A stretch of 64,000 bases of DNA from Amoeboaphelidium protococcarum (lineage: Eukaryota > Aphelidiomycota > Aphelidea): assembly GCA_023515745.1 (NCBI GenBank), contig JALECJ010000255.1:10001-74000 (forward strand). The letters run 5' to 3'. Numbering within the stretch: the first letter of the stretch is position 1; each line of letters begins with the position of its first letter. The notes below the pieces were generated by a model. The model worked only from the letters and a program-made list of their open reading frames with translations, ran no database searches and was not told the origin of the DNA. Shown here in pieces: positions 1-11,046 of this stretch. A program made the translations under genes and the position numbers.

Positions 1-226
1 GCATTATCAACGGGATTCTCACCCTCTATGACGCTCCATTCCAGGAGACTTTAACGCGCCGCGTCATCGTGTACACTTCTCTAAACTACAATTCTCTTGC
101 GAGATTTTAAATTTGAGCTGGTCCCGCTTCACTCGCAGTTACTGAGGGAATCCTTGTTAGTTTCTTTTCCTCCGCTTATTAATATGCTTAAGTTCAGCGG
201 GTATTCTCGCCTGATTTGAGATCAAT
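1..226 (-). rRNA. 28S rRNA, 5' end (partial)
   Basis: The minus strand carries the fungal-type LSU start: CTCAAATCAGG near the 5' end, then ACCCGCTGAACTTAAGC and AATAAGCGGAGGAAAAG, continuing into the D1 region with GCGAGTGAAGCGG. Only about 226 bases are present because the window cuts the gene. The 5' boundary is taken from the usual position of the 5.8S/28S pairing segment and may be a few bases off. Confidence 0.95.
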
Positions 227-393
227 GTAATGAGAGAGCAGTCAGAGCTCAATAAACACGCGTACGGTTGATTAGAGTTGACAAGATCGATATAGATATT
301 GCCAACTGTTGTATCAACACGAACAGTTTGTGTAAACTCAAAAGTACTGTATCCAGTACTTCACAATCACTATATGAAAGTGAGAAATTTGAT
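227..393 (-). other. ITS2
   Basis: Spacer between the 3' end of 5.8S and the start of 28S, about 167 bases on the minus strand. Its edges follow from the flanking rRNA ends. It holds nothing coding; a short open frame across it is a by-product. Confidence 0.85.
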
Positions 394-548
394 TGATGCT
401 CAAACAGGCGTACTGCCGTGAATTCACAGCAGTGCAAAGTGCATTCAAAGATTTAATGATTCGCGGTAAATGCAATTCACATTACATTTCGCAATTCGCT
501 GCGTTCTTCATCGCTGCGAGAGCCTAGAGATCCGTTGCTAAAAGTTTT
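394..548 (-). rRNA. 5.8S rRNA
   Basis: On the minus strand this reads AGCAACGGATCTCTAGGCTC, then CGATGAAGAACGCAGC, then GAATTGCATTTACCGCGAATC and TTTGAATGCACTTTGCACT. This is the order of conserved 5.8S blocks seen in fungi. Length is about 155 bases, normal for the molecule. GCAGCGATGAAG replaces the commoner GCATCGATGAAG, a small deviation. The 3' end is placed by homology to the usual CTGTTTGAG block. Confidence 0.95.
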
Positions 549-741
549 AGTTTTTAGTTGACACAACACTAAGTTTGTGCAGAGATCTTTAGTTTAAAAG
601 TTTTAGTTTAATAAAAGACTAATGGCACGCGTCACCAAAAAGGTGATTGCATACACATTAGCAACAGTTCACAATGATGAGTAATTTGAAGTGGAATGAG
701 ACGCATTCAAGAATGCAGAGTCATACGCACGACAGATTTAG
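549..741 (-). other. ITS1
   Basis: Spacer between 18S and 5.8S, about 193 bases, containing several TAAAACTTTTAG-like runs that can fold back on each other next to the 5.8S start. No gene is seen. Confidence 0.85.
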
Positions 742-881
742 TAATGATCCATCCGCAGGTTCACCTACGGATACCTTGTTACGACTTTTACTTCCTCTAA
801 ATGACCAAGTTTGACCAAGTTCTCAAGTGACACGTCTGTTGCCAGACAGACACTCAATCCCAAGGCCTCACTAAGCCATTC

Positions 882-913
<32 letters not shown>

Positions 914-1571
914 AGCAGGGACGTAATCAACGCAAGCTGATGACTTGCGCTTACTAGGCATTCCTCGTTGAAGAGCAATAATTGCAATGCTCTATCCCCA
1001 GCACGATGAAGTTTAAAAAGATTACCCAGACTTTTCAGCCAAGGAATAAACTCGTTGACTTCATCAGTGTAACGCGCGTGCGGCCCAGAACATCTAAGGG
1101 CATCACAGACCTGTTATTGCCTCAAGCTTCCTTTGATTAAACATCAAAAGTCCCTCTAAGAAGGCTGCACCCAGCAAGGCTGAGTGAGTCTATTTAGCAG
1201 GAAAAGGTCTCGTTCGTTATCGCAATTAAGCAGACAAATCACTCCACCAACTAAGAACGGCCATGCACCACACCCCTTAAAATCAAGAAAGAGCTCTCAA
1301 TCTGTCAATCCTTATTAAGTCTGGACCTGGTAAGTTTCCCCGTGTTGAGTCAAATTAAGCCGCATATTCCACGCCTTGTTGTGCTCTTCCGTCAATTTCT
1401 TTAAGTTTCAGCCTTGCGAATGTACTCCCCCCGTAACCCAAACACTTTGATATCTCGTACGGTGCTGATGGACGCGTATAATTACGTTCCACCAATCCCG
1501 AGTCGGCATAGTTTATGGTCAAGACTACAACGGTATCTAATCATTTTTGATCCCCTGACTTTCGTGCTTGG

Positions 1572-1606
<35 letters not shown>

Positions 1607-2533
1607 AGTTAGTCTTTCAGAAATCCAAGAATTTCACCTCTGACTCTGAAATACTAATGCCCCCGACTGTCCCTATTAATCATTACCTCGGTCCTAGAAA
1701 CCAACAAAATAGAACCAAAGTCCTATTCTATTATTCCATGCTAATGTATTCAAGCGAACGCCTGCTTTAAACACTCTAATTTTTTCAAAGTAAAAGTCCT
1801 GTCGCTCTGGCCCACTCGGTGAAGAGAAGACCAGATTGGCAGGAAGTTCGACACAACCTGGCCGTGCACGCCGTTAAGCGGACAGCCAGTCTGTGCCCAA
1901 ATTCAACTACGCGCGTTTCTAACGCAACAACTTTAATATACGCTATTGGAGTTGGAATTACCGCGGCTGCTGGCACCAAGCTTGCCCTCCAATTGTTCCT
2001 CGTTAAGAGATTTAGATTGTACTCATTCCAATTACAGGACCACGAAGGCCCTGTATCGTTATGTATTGTCACTACCTCGCCGAGTCGGCATTGGGTAATT
2101 TGCGCGCCTGCTGCCTTCCTTGGATGTAGGAGCCGTTTCTCAGGCTCCTTCTCCGGAATCGAACCCTTATTCCCCGTTACCCGTTATAACCATTGTAGTC
2201 CAATAAACTACAATCAAGTTGATAGGGCAGAAATTTGAATGATACATCGCCGTCGCGAGGACATGCGATTCGAGAGTTACTATGAATCACCAAGTGAGGT
2301 GTTGCCACCATTGGTTTTAATCTAATAACAACAGCCCTTCCAGAAGTCGGGCATTTATGCATGTATTAGCTCTAGAATTACCACGGTTATCCAAGTAGTA
2401 AGAGACTATCAAGTAAACTATAACTGATTTAATGAGCCATTCGCAGTTTCACTGTACAGAGTCATTTGTACTGGCACTTGCATGGCTTAATCTTTTATGT
2501 GAGCGTATGACTACTGGCAGAATCAACCAGGTA
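742..2533 (-). rRNA. 18S rRNA (complete)
   Basis: The minus strand opens with TACCTGGTTGATTCTGCCAG (normally GATCCTGCCAG) and closes with GTGAACCTGCGGATGGATCATTA, the universal ends of eukaryotic SSU rRNA. Length is about 1792 bases, ordinary for a fungal SSU, so no group I intron is suspected. Internal blocks such as CAGCAGCCGCGGTAATTCC and GTACACACCGCCCGTCG are intact. The gene is co-oriented with 5.8S and 28S as a normal rDNA unit. Open frames across it on both strands are by-products. Confidence 0.97.
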
Positions 2534-3162
2534 ACTATCTTTGGTATCCGTCAACGTTTCCATGTCATATGCATTAACATAAAGAAACAGTGAACGCAAC
2601 GGAACGCGACATAATGTCGCAAGATTAGTATTGCTGTGCACCGATTAGAGCTGGTAAGCTCCTACTCAGATGCCACCATAACTGAACTACTGTGCAGTCA
2701 CGATGTTGAACTCTCATGCCAAGTCTGCTGTTAATGGGAAATCGTGACAAGATTGAAGAGTTTCAATCGAGTCGCGCCCCCCATCATGTACTAATCACGA
2801 GAGCTATTCGTACACTGCGTGAACAGGTGAATAATTCCTTTGATGTAGTACTATTAATGTAATGGTGACTTCTAGCCAAAAGCTTTCCGTACACGAATAC
2901 AACTCTATAATCAATCATTTTAGTGAAAGATTACAATTTAATATCACCAAACTTCAATGTAGACTCATGATGCAATAGCGCGTCACTAATCTTCATTGCA
3001 CAGAATGGCAATAATCAAGACTTTCGTCTGATAGACGCTAGAATCTATTAAAGTTGAAAGCAGTCGATCACTAAACCGGTAAGCAAGTTACGCGATGGCT
3101 TTGCAATGCATACGATTACTACGACTACCTCATCAGACCGTGAGTGATCAGCAGCTTTTCAA
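2534..3162 (-). other. rDNA external transcribed spacer / IGS
   Basis: Non-coding sequence upstream of 18S, expected to hold the 5' ETS and perhaps the pol I promoter. No coding frame, repeat or recognisable promoter box can be defended. It runs into the assembly gap. Confidence 0.7.
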
Positions 3163-3889
3163 NNNNNNNNNNNNNNNNNNNNNNNNNNNNNNNNNNNNNN
3201 NNNNNNNNNNNNNNNNNNNNNNNNNNNNNNNNNNNNNNNNNNNNNNNNNNNNNNNNNNNNNNNNNNNNNNNNNNNNNNNNNNNNNNNNNNNNNNNNNNNN
3301 NNNNNNNNNNNNNNNNNNNNNNNNNNNNNNNNNNNNNNNNNNNNNNNNNNNNNNNNNNNNNNNNNNNNNNNNNNNNNNNNNNNNNNNNNNNNNNNNNNNN
3401 NNNNNNNNNNNNNNNNNNNNNNNNNNNNNNNNNNNNNNNNNNNNNNNNNNNNNNNNNNNNNNNNNNNNNNNNNNNNNNNNNNNNNNNNNNNNNNNNNNNN
3501 NNNNNNNNNNNNNNNNNNNNNNNNNNNNNNNNNNNNNNNNNNNNNNNNNNNNNNNNNNNNNNNNNNNNNNNNNNNNNNNNNNNNNNNNNNNNNNNNNNNN
3601 NNNNNNNNNNNNNNNNNNNNNNNNNNNNNNNNNNNNNNNNNNNNNNNNNNNNNNNNNNNNNNNNNNNNNNNNNNNNNNNNNNNNNNNNNNNNNNNNNNNN
3701 NNNNNNNNNNNNNNNNNNNNNNNNNNNNNNNNNNNNNNNNNNNNNNNNNNNNNNNNNNNNNNNNNNNNNNNNNNNNNNNNNNNNNNNNNNNNNNNNNNNN
3801 NNNNNNNNNNNNNNNNNNNNNNNNNNNNNNNNNNNNNNNNNNNNNNNNNNNNNNNNNNNNNNNNNNNNNNNNNNNNNNNNNNNNNNNNN
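3163..3889. other. assembly gap (727 N)
   Basis: A run of 727 undetermined bases. It lies between the rDNA spacer and repeat-bearing sequence, so collapsed IGS repeats are a likely cause. Apparent open frames through it are artefacts of the Ns. Physical linkage of the rDNA to the genes on the right depends on this scaffold join. Confidence 0.99.
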
Positions 3890-3890
3890 T

Positions 3891-3990
3891 GGTATTTGCA
3901 TCAGTATCTATGGGGCGTGTAGTCTCTTTGCTGTTAAGTTAGGCGCGTAGTTTGACCTTCTGGGAACTGCAAGTTGGCTAAGTATAATCT
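3891..3990 (+). repeat. left copy of a diverged inverted repeat
   Basis: This stretch begins just after the gap and resembles the reverse complement of about 9461-9558. Shared blocks include TATCTATGGG, TCTTTGCTGTT, ACGCGTAGT or its close variant, and GCAAGT-GGCT-AGTATAAT. By eye about three quarters to four fifths of positions agree. The unit may be an old IGS or transposon fragment; neither copy encodes a recognisable protein. Confidence 0.5.
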
Positions 3991-4797
3991 AATACACTCT
4001 TTACGCCCCGAGCCTTGGAATCTACTTAATAGCGGTTGAAGCTGAAGGTAATAGTACAGTATACTGCAGAGTTACATCCTTATATCCGGCTATCTTGTGA
4101 GTACTAAAGCGCATCATTAGAGTTATCAATCGCCATTGTGATTCAATTTGAGAAGTATGCTTGTATCGACAATCTTCGGCAATGAAGCACTAATCGATCA
4201 GCTCTTTGAATGCTCTGCTCTATCCCTGTTATTTAATGTAAGCTGGTAGCTGATCGATCTAATTAGTTGATTTTACAGTAGCATGCAGTTTACACGGCGG
4301 TTCCTGTGAATCTCTTGCCGCGTAATTTAATTGAATCGTATTGTAATCAGCCGGTGATATTTTGCTCTGTACACGCCATCAAGTTGAGAATGAATGGTAA
4401 TCAGTCTGGCTAGTCTAAGTTCCACATGCCGCAATGTTTAATCTGCGCTGCTTTCGTTGTATTCAAGGCGGGTGAAAAAAACACATTGATGTTGGAAGCT
4501 TGCTGAATACATTAGCGACAGCATATGCATCGCGAATCAGTTCCTGATTTAGTACATTGTAGATAGTGCTCTCTATTTACTAGTCTGCTTAAAACTGAAG
4601 CTCTCCACCTGGATAAAAGTCTGACATTGAGGCACAGCTACTCGCCTTAGTTCAAGTTCTACTTAATCATTGTCATCAACCACGTAGAGGTAACGCGAAC
4701 GGCTCTGCCGCTTAGTGATCTGATGGCGAGCAATGCTTATTGCAAAGCTATCATGCTTGATATTGAATACACAGCGGACGATAGCTTGTCATTGGGT
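3991..4797. other. gene-free spacer
   Basis: AT-rich, with stop-rich frames in both codes and no recognisable gene or RNA. It holds the 18-mer CGCGAATCAGTTCCTGAT near 4533, which recurs in the same direction near 9063. Probably intergenic spacer next to rDNA. Confidence 0.5.
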
Positions 4798-5640
4798 TGA
4801 CATCTATCTGACATGGCCACTTACCGACAAGTTGTACTCATCCTATGTAGCTTCACTCGAACATAGTTTGATGGTGTAAAACTTATACCGACTTTGTACT
4901 ACTTTAATCGCCCAGCCTGGGGGTAGTCTAAGGCCATACATCATGTACAGTATTCATTCAACGCGCCTCAATCAGCACAAACTCTTCCATATATTGATCG
5001 CGCCACTCGGTTTTAGGACTATGCTACCCTCACTCAACTTTACCTCACCAAAACTCGGTAAGACGGCGTAAAACTCATTCAACCAATGGTGTAGACTATT
5101 TTCTACAGACTGAGAGTAGTTAGAACGATAGAGCTCGACAACGCGCAACATGCGGCGATGGGGACAATATGTCAGTAGGTTGATCAGCACGCGATCCGTT
5201 AGCGGACATCCCTCATTCAATGCTGCGTCACTCAGACAGAAAGTAGTTTGAGCGATACGTATTGATTGCGCATTTAAGGAGCAGCTATGAAGACCAATTT
5301 GTCTTCACTTAGATCAACCTTCAGTGTTTGAGGGCAAACTTGTCTTCATTTGCTTTGGCTTTACCAATACTTAGTTTGATGGCGTGAACCTCACAGGAAC
5401 TATGATTTAGACTATGCGCTCTAGACTGAAAGTGATTTGAATGTAATATCTCGAGAATTGACGAGAGGGATGAAGCAATGAGGATAATCTGTACGCAAGT
5501 TAATCAACACGCGCCGTAGTTGCGGACAAGTTGTCCTCATTCTACTTAGCTTCACCGAGAGTCAATTCGATGACGTTAAACTCATACCGACTTTGATTCA
5601 CACTTTCTATGGACTAATTGTAGTTTGGGCGAGAGATTTT
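4798..5640. repeat. degenerate tandem repeat array (IGS-like)
   Basis: At least four diverged copies of a motif are visible, starting near 4826, 5017, 5331 and 5520. Each runs roughly GGACAAGTTGTCCTCATTC, then TTAGCTTCACC, then GATGGCGTAAAACTCATACC. A second shared block, TTGATCAGCACGCG or TTAATCAACACGCG followed by TTAGCGGAC or TTGCGGAC, precedes copies near 5172 and 5500, giving a period of about 320 bases with partial units between. Copies differ at many positions, so the array is old. Its position beside rDNA suggests IGS repeats. Confidence 0.55.
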
Positions 5641-7733
5641 ATAATCTACAGCGTGAGATGACTCTGGCGTGATCCAATTTGCTCGCCAAACACGATCAAC
5701 TTATCAGGTAACTGACCATATCCATCTGTTTTCGAATGATCTACCAAGGCTCTAACTATGGACTCTTTCTGATGACTCTGAATATATTACGCACCATGAT
5801 TGTGTAATCTCTCGCGTGTCTTTGTTCAATTAAAGTTAAGGCGCTGGCCCGATAATTCAGCGCCAATACATTGACTGGTCGTAGCAATGTGCGTTGTTGG
5901 CGGTTGATCCTATCAATTTTAAAGTGGCTTTACATTGGCTTTGTCTTGGTAACTTCAGAACGCCTCATGCCGGGACATCGTAATCTCTGTCGTTTTGTTC
6001 CGTTTCCAAACATCAGTCCACTTTCCCTTCTTTCTTTCTGCCATTGGATTTTGAAAGTCTTACTACTGTATTAAATCAGATTTTAGCAAGTGTAGTGTTG
6101 TATAGTCCAGCTGATTGTTGCTGCTATTGCTCTTGGTAATTGAATCTGTTGTGAATGTTTTGCATTCAATCTTTCTGGTTAAAAGGTTGTGCGTGTGTTG
6201 TTGCAGGACCTTGCTATTTGTCCAGTATGCATAACTTCAAACGGATGCAAGAGATATTGAATATCTATCTATTGCTCCTATGATATGAAGGATATATATG
6301 TGGCATGATACAGCTGATATATGCGGGCCATGAAATTTTGTGGTGTCTAATGTGTCGCATCCCCAGTTTTTACCAATCGACAGATCTATAAAGTTTGTCA
6401 AGCACTGTCAGAGTTGCTTCAGTCATTTTTATAACATGTTCTTATGTGGCAATAATGGCTGCGAATGTAACAAGTGTATATCATTTGTAAGCGTATACTA
6501 TGATGTCACTGGGGCCTCTCTGTGGTCTGGCGTGGTGGACTATCTGAAGGCAAAAGTTGAGAGCACAATTTTATCAGCAAATTTGGTAGTCAATTCACGA
6601 GAAAATTTTGTTGGTGCGGTTATGGAGCAACGTCGCGATGACTGAGCGGAAAAAGATTCTGACGCGTCAGTGAGATTTTTACGATAAAGTCTGCAGTCTG
6701 AAAGCTCTGGAAGCTCTTATTTGCCAACTTAAAAGCTCTGGTGGAAGTCTACAACGGGATTACAACCCCAAGAAGGCCAACTACCGTTACCATGTAAAAG
6801 ATGATTAAAGCGTGGTTAACGTGTTTCACCACAGTATCTACGATGGAACGTTGCAAGTAAGCACAAGAAGTCAATCTGGAGAGGACGATTTCTGGCCTGT
6901 TCCTGAGGATGCTGGGTAGCTGAAAGAGAAGGACTTCGCAAAGTGTCGAAGAAGGCATCGGAGAAGGTCCTCGCGTACTGGTTAAGCCGCTTTGATGACG
7001 GGGAGATTGCGCGTAAAATATCGATGATGGGCGATGATGAAGATAATTTGATATATCTGGAAGTTTTGCTAATGGACAATGTCTGTCTGGATGTAGTGAA
7101 TCAGGAAGCGAGCGTTTCGATGAGTCTGGGCGGACTACGGTCCAATGCTCTGTAGAGAAGGTTTGAGCTTCTGAGCTCGGACCATTGTAAGAAGTCCATG
7201 GTTGTCCGGTTATAAGTCCTTATCATGACGTAAATGTCTAATTGACATAACTTATTCTCCTACCTCAGTTGTTATTGCCTGCATGTCAAGAAACCGCTAA
7301 AGATGTGTCAGCACCTATTCTTAGTCTATGGAATCAATATATATCCTATAATTTGTAATAGTTGATAAAGTTTCTCTTGCTTTACGTCTTGAATTGGTAA
7401 ATGTAGTAGTGTAGAAGTTTGGTGGTGACAAGATAGATTTGATTATGTGGATTAGAGTCCGCTTACCTACATGGGCGCCGGACTTTCTTGAGACATTTAG
7501 CTTCGTTTAAATACTTGAATATAATAAGTTAACGATATTAATGTAATCATCATTCATTTATATTTCACAAGTATTGCTTGCATAGAGAATGTCTTCACAG
7601 TAGTATCGAACTATGTAACAACGTAGATCGGCTGAAAGGAAATGGGATTACAGTAGCAAGTAAAATTTCAATTATTCTATTCAACGACAGTATTCAAATT
7701 TTACATTTCAACTTGGTGCTTATAGAGTATTGT
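5641..7733. other. gene-poor region with coding-like fragments
   Basis: No complete gene is found. On the plus strand, 6340-6645 and 6943-7155 (same frame, separated by TGA codons) and a piece near 6820-6940 in another frame give protein-like translations with normal amino-acid balance, so this could be a decayed or unrecognised multi-exon gene. No family was recognised. A perfect 10-base palindrome TGACGCGTCA lies near 6660. Nothing else is supported. Confidence 0.3.
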
Positions 7734-8352
7734 TCATGATAACTGATATTATGCCTTTTCTCCGACAACAATATTACAAATAGCCTAGAATCTGAACACT
7801 TTCCCCGGCATTTAGGAGCAAATCACATTAGAACGGCAGCTATGATTGAGAAAATACGTTGGTCCCTCAAAAACATCATTGGCACCAAACATGTTCACAG
7901 AGAAATTGCTTTGATTCTTCTTGCCAACTTCTGGAGTCTTGTCTGCAACCGCCGCATCTCTGAAGCTAATTACGCTCTTTCTGGTTAATCAGTAAATACT
8001 CCTAGCTCATTTTTTAATGCAGTGCCAAGCTAGCATTGATTTCCGCCGTGAAATGTCTCATAAAAGTAACATCATGCACTTCTTAAATTGTGCCAAATAG
8101 ACTTTGCAAAGTGATTCTTCTTATAGAAACTATCGCACAACTTTTTAAACTATACCACAGGCATGAATTAGTTCTCAAAATCAAAAGTTTTATCTATGAC
8201 AGATGAGTTAATTTTGAATTTTTAATGCTACTTAGCAATGTTAGCCGGAATCTTTAATTCAGTTTTCTTGGTGGACCATATTTGATGCTCGGATCCAGCG
8301 TGTGCTCCAGCTACTCGTATTGCAGCATATAGGGAACTGTTAACAAAACTTC
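7734..8352 (-). pseudogene. Suv4-20-like (KMT5/Set9) SET-domain remnant
   Basis: Three minus-strand frames carry consecutive pieces of what looks like one protein. 8352-8255 contains YEQLEHTLDPSIKYG, comparable to the start of the Suv4-20 catalytic region. A second frame down to about 8080 gives a lysine-rich helical stretch. A third frame, about 7990-7734, contains NFSVNMFG, then GPTYFLNHSCRSN (7827-7847), then GKVFRFQAICNIVVGEK, which matches the SET core NHxCxxN and the GEE segment. It ends at TGA directly after the SET core, so the cysteine-rich post-SET part is absent. I could not connect the pieces with convincing introns, so decay is favoured, but an intron-rich functional gene remains possible. 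H4K20 methylation would be the ancestral role. Confidence 0.45.
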
Positions 8353-8913
8353 ACCAAAATCTGGCTCTGCTTATTCGTGTGAGGAGTTGCAGAGCCCGGT
8401 AGATTGGGATCTTTCTCAGAAAGCTTGACTACTAGCTTGTCTCCATTTGAATTAGGTTGCATATGAATGATGATTCCAATTAGTGAAAGCTCGGTGCGCT
8501 TGTCATTATCTAGACGCACCGTTTTGCCATTGATCCCGTCGGTACCCTGAAGGTACCATTTTGCAAATGAAGGTAAAGCTACTGCGTTGCGTTCATGCAG
8601 CTGTTTCAGCAGCTTATACGCATGCTTACGTGCATCGATTTGCTCCTTCGATTACATGCCAGCAGCAACACTACCAGCAGACGCGTTAGCAGCAAGCCGC
8701 CAGCTCAACTTCAGCGAGGTTCAGCTCTTCTAACAAAAGCGTAGCTTGCGTTTGTTGTTTCAGCCTGGCAGAGATTTGAGCCGAAACAACATGGGAGCAC
8801 TCTTCGGACTGCAGAGTATTTTCAACGTAGACCAACCAACGGCCATAGTTGGGACCGCGGAAGATCACCTTGTTGGTAGCGGGTTTCGGGATGTTTGTAT
8901 TCGGATTGCTCAT
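8353..8913 (-). other. coding-like region, unidentified
   Basis: From ATG at 8913 the minus strand encodes about 70 residues beginning MSNPNTNIPKPATNKVIFRG, including a GPNYGRWLVYVE stretch loosely like a copia-type Gag start. A second frame then encodes residues such as KLLKQLHERNAVALPSF and KTVRLDNDKRTELSLIG down to about 8360. The two can be joined by a possible 64-base GTTAGA...GGTAG intron that contains TGCTAACG. The piece may be the N-terminal part of the SET gene downstream or a separate fragment. No function is assigned. Confidence 0.3.
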
Positions 8914-10270
8914 CTTTTCTAAAGCTTTGATTACATTTATTGTCTAACTGACTACATATTTCTATTATAATCCAAGAGGTAAAACTGCATTCTCCTGCAA
9001 TTAAGCAAAATTCTTGTAATACTAAATCAAGTTTCGCGTCCATTCGCTAGATGTCGTTGTACCGCGAATCAGTTCCTGATCAGAGCCATCACCAGACGAG
9101 GTATCCACAATTGACACGACTTTCTATGTCTTTCTCTTAGATCTTATTGTTCACATACGCTTATACTTTTATTTTGAAGCATCAATGTGGATTTACTTAG
9201 TAAAGAATGTAGTGCTGTTAAGCTTGGTATTTAACCTCAATGAGAAAGAGAAGATTGATAATCAAGATCTGTGTCACTATCAGTGATCAGCCTATCATAA
9301 GAGGCTTCTCTTTAACTACATTGTTACACGACTAATCAGATTGCGTAGAATAACACAACTCAGATTCCATCAATCAACCATCAACAACGCACAGCTTCAG
9401 CGACTCACTATATGAGTCAAATGCCATTTCAATGACAACAGAAAGTGTTCTGATGACTCCATTATACTGAGCCGACTTGCATTTCCCAACACGTCATACT
9501 ACGCGTCTATCTAAACAGCAAAGAAACTGCACGGCCCATAGATATTAATGCAAATATCAAAGCAGAGTCGTATGTTCCCTGATCATCAACTGCGCCTATT
9601 TCAGCGCTTGCTGGTAAAAAAGTAAAATGAAGAGAATAAATTTTAGTCGCCATGCTAAAGACGCGGTGAGTAACGAATACGCTAAAGTGCTGGATGAAAA
9701 CTGCAAAGGTATATGACACGGTACTGTAATTGAAGGCGGAAGTATGGCCTAACAACAGCTCGCGTAATAGCTCGGACTTCACAGGATTTTAAATGCCGGT
9801 ATTAACTGACACTATTAGAAATAACAATAAAAGGTTTTATATAGATATCAATGGCGCAAACGTAGTACAAGGATTTCAAGGTACGTTACTGTGTAAATCA
9901 ATCATGTTCGTATACCGCGATTTTTCAATTTTCAATGTCCCCATTGCACATTTAGAAAGTTATACTTGTATATAATAGATCTTGAATATTGAGCAACGCT
10001 TATAAATGCGAATAATAAATTTCTGTAGGTATCCACTCTCATTCGCTCCGTCATCATTATCCCCATTGAGTACACCTACGGATGGAACGCTTTCTGTGCA
10101 ACAGTTCTTCGCGAGCGAGCGACTTTCCACCTGATCGCGCTGAACCTTGACCGAAACGTTTTGCATTCGCAGAAGGACAAAATTTCTTTTGATCGCCCGC
10201 GTATATTTAATCAGGAATAAAACCACATTTGATATTTAATAGATAAAACTACCTTCATCGATCAATAGAA
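8914..10270. other. intergenic region upstream of uL13
   Basis: No gene is supported. 9461-9558 is the right copy of the inverted repeat described at 3891-3990. A short plus-strand frame starts at 9793 (MPVLTDTIRNNNKRFYIDIN) and meets a possible GTACGT donor near 9880, but no downstream exon makes sense. The last few hundred bases must hold the uL13 promoter; no TATA box or named element is clear. Confidence 0.4.
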
Positions 10271-10891
10271 ATGGGTGTTTCTGAATTAGAGAGAGTGGTT
10301 GTGATTGACGGAAAGGATCATTTGGTTGGACGTTTAGCATCAGTGGTTGCAAAGCAATTGCTGAATGGACAGAGAGTTGTGGTTGTCCGCTGTGAGCAGC
10401 TCAATGTTAGCGGTCCATTTTTTAGAAATAAGCTCAAGTATAAGGCTTACCTGAGAAAGCGCTGTGTTGTCAATCCAAGACACGGTCAGTATCACTTCCG
10501 CGCTCCTTCCCGTATGTTCTACAAGGTTGTGCGCGGTATGATTCAACATAAGCTCTCTCGTGGTAAGGCTGCGCTGAACCGCTTGAAGGTGTACGAAGGT
10601 GTTCCTCCTCCATACGACAAGGTTAAGCGCGTCGTTGTGCCTGACGCTCTGCGCGTGCTGAGATTGAAGCCTGGCCGTAAGTTCACCGTGCTGGGAGATT
10701 TGTCAACCGAGTTTGGATGGAAGTATGGAGAGGTGGTGAGCACTCTCGAGGCAAAGAGAAAAGTCAAGTCCGCCGCTTACTTTGAGAAGAAGAATAGCAA
10801 GCGCGAGCTTGTCGCACAGGCAAAGAAGAATCTCGCTGATAAATTGAAGCCAATTCAAGAGACAATGGAGGGCTATGGCTATACCCTGTGA
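10271..10891 (+). CDS. RPL16: 60S ribosomal protein uL13 (L13a/L16)
   Basis: This 206-residue protein is a component of the large cytosolic ribosomal subunit. It reads through without introns from ATG at 10271 to TGA at 10889. The uL13 signature is clear: [20 protein letters not shown] near the start, then [18 protein letters not shown], then [19 protein letters not shown]. Length agrees with fungal Rpl16 (about 200 residues). All seven glutamines use CAA or CAG; unlike its neighbours it has no TAA or TAG codon, as might be expected if reassigned codons are avoided in very highly expressed genes. It is convergent with the PP5 gene, whose stop lies 155 bases downstream. Confidence 0.97.
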   Translation: MGVSELERVVVIDGKDHLVGRLASVVAKQLLNGQRVVVVRCEQLNVSGPFFRNKLKYKAYLRKRCVVNPRHGQYHFRAPSRMFYKVVRGMIQHKLSRGKAALNRLKVYEGVPPPYDKVKRVVVPDALRVLRLKPGRKFTVLGDLSTEFGWKYGEVVSTLEAKRKVKSAAYFEKKNSKRELVAQAKKNLADKLKPIQETMEGYGYTL

Positions 10892-11046
10892 GCATTATGT
10901 CATCATCAATTGTTGGGAATAAACTATCTTTACCACTACTATTTGCTTTTGAATTCAGTTTTTATTAATAATGCAAGTAGACAAGTAGAAACCGAATGAG
11001 AACTTGCAAGTTAACAATTATGAGTGTAATCTTCAAACTATCATAA

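Noticed and set aside
1785-2362. Open frames of up to 139 codons on both strands
   Set aside because: They lie inside the 18S rRNA gene and are by-products of conserved rRNA sequence.
3095-3950. Open frames of 258-275 codons on both strands
   Set aside because: They consist almost entirely of the run of Ns; no sequence supports them.
8353-8913. Ty1/copia Gag protein
   Set aside because: Only a short NYGRW-like stretch resembles Gag; no zinc knuckle, integrase, reverse transcriptase or LTR was found nearby.
4527-9081. Shared 18-mer CGCGAATCAGTTCCTGAT at about 4533 and 9063 as an attachment or recombination site
   Set aside because: Similarity stops at the 18 bases, there is no integrase or second feature, and repeats abound in this spacer.
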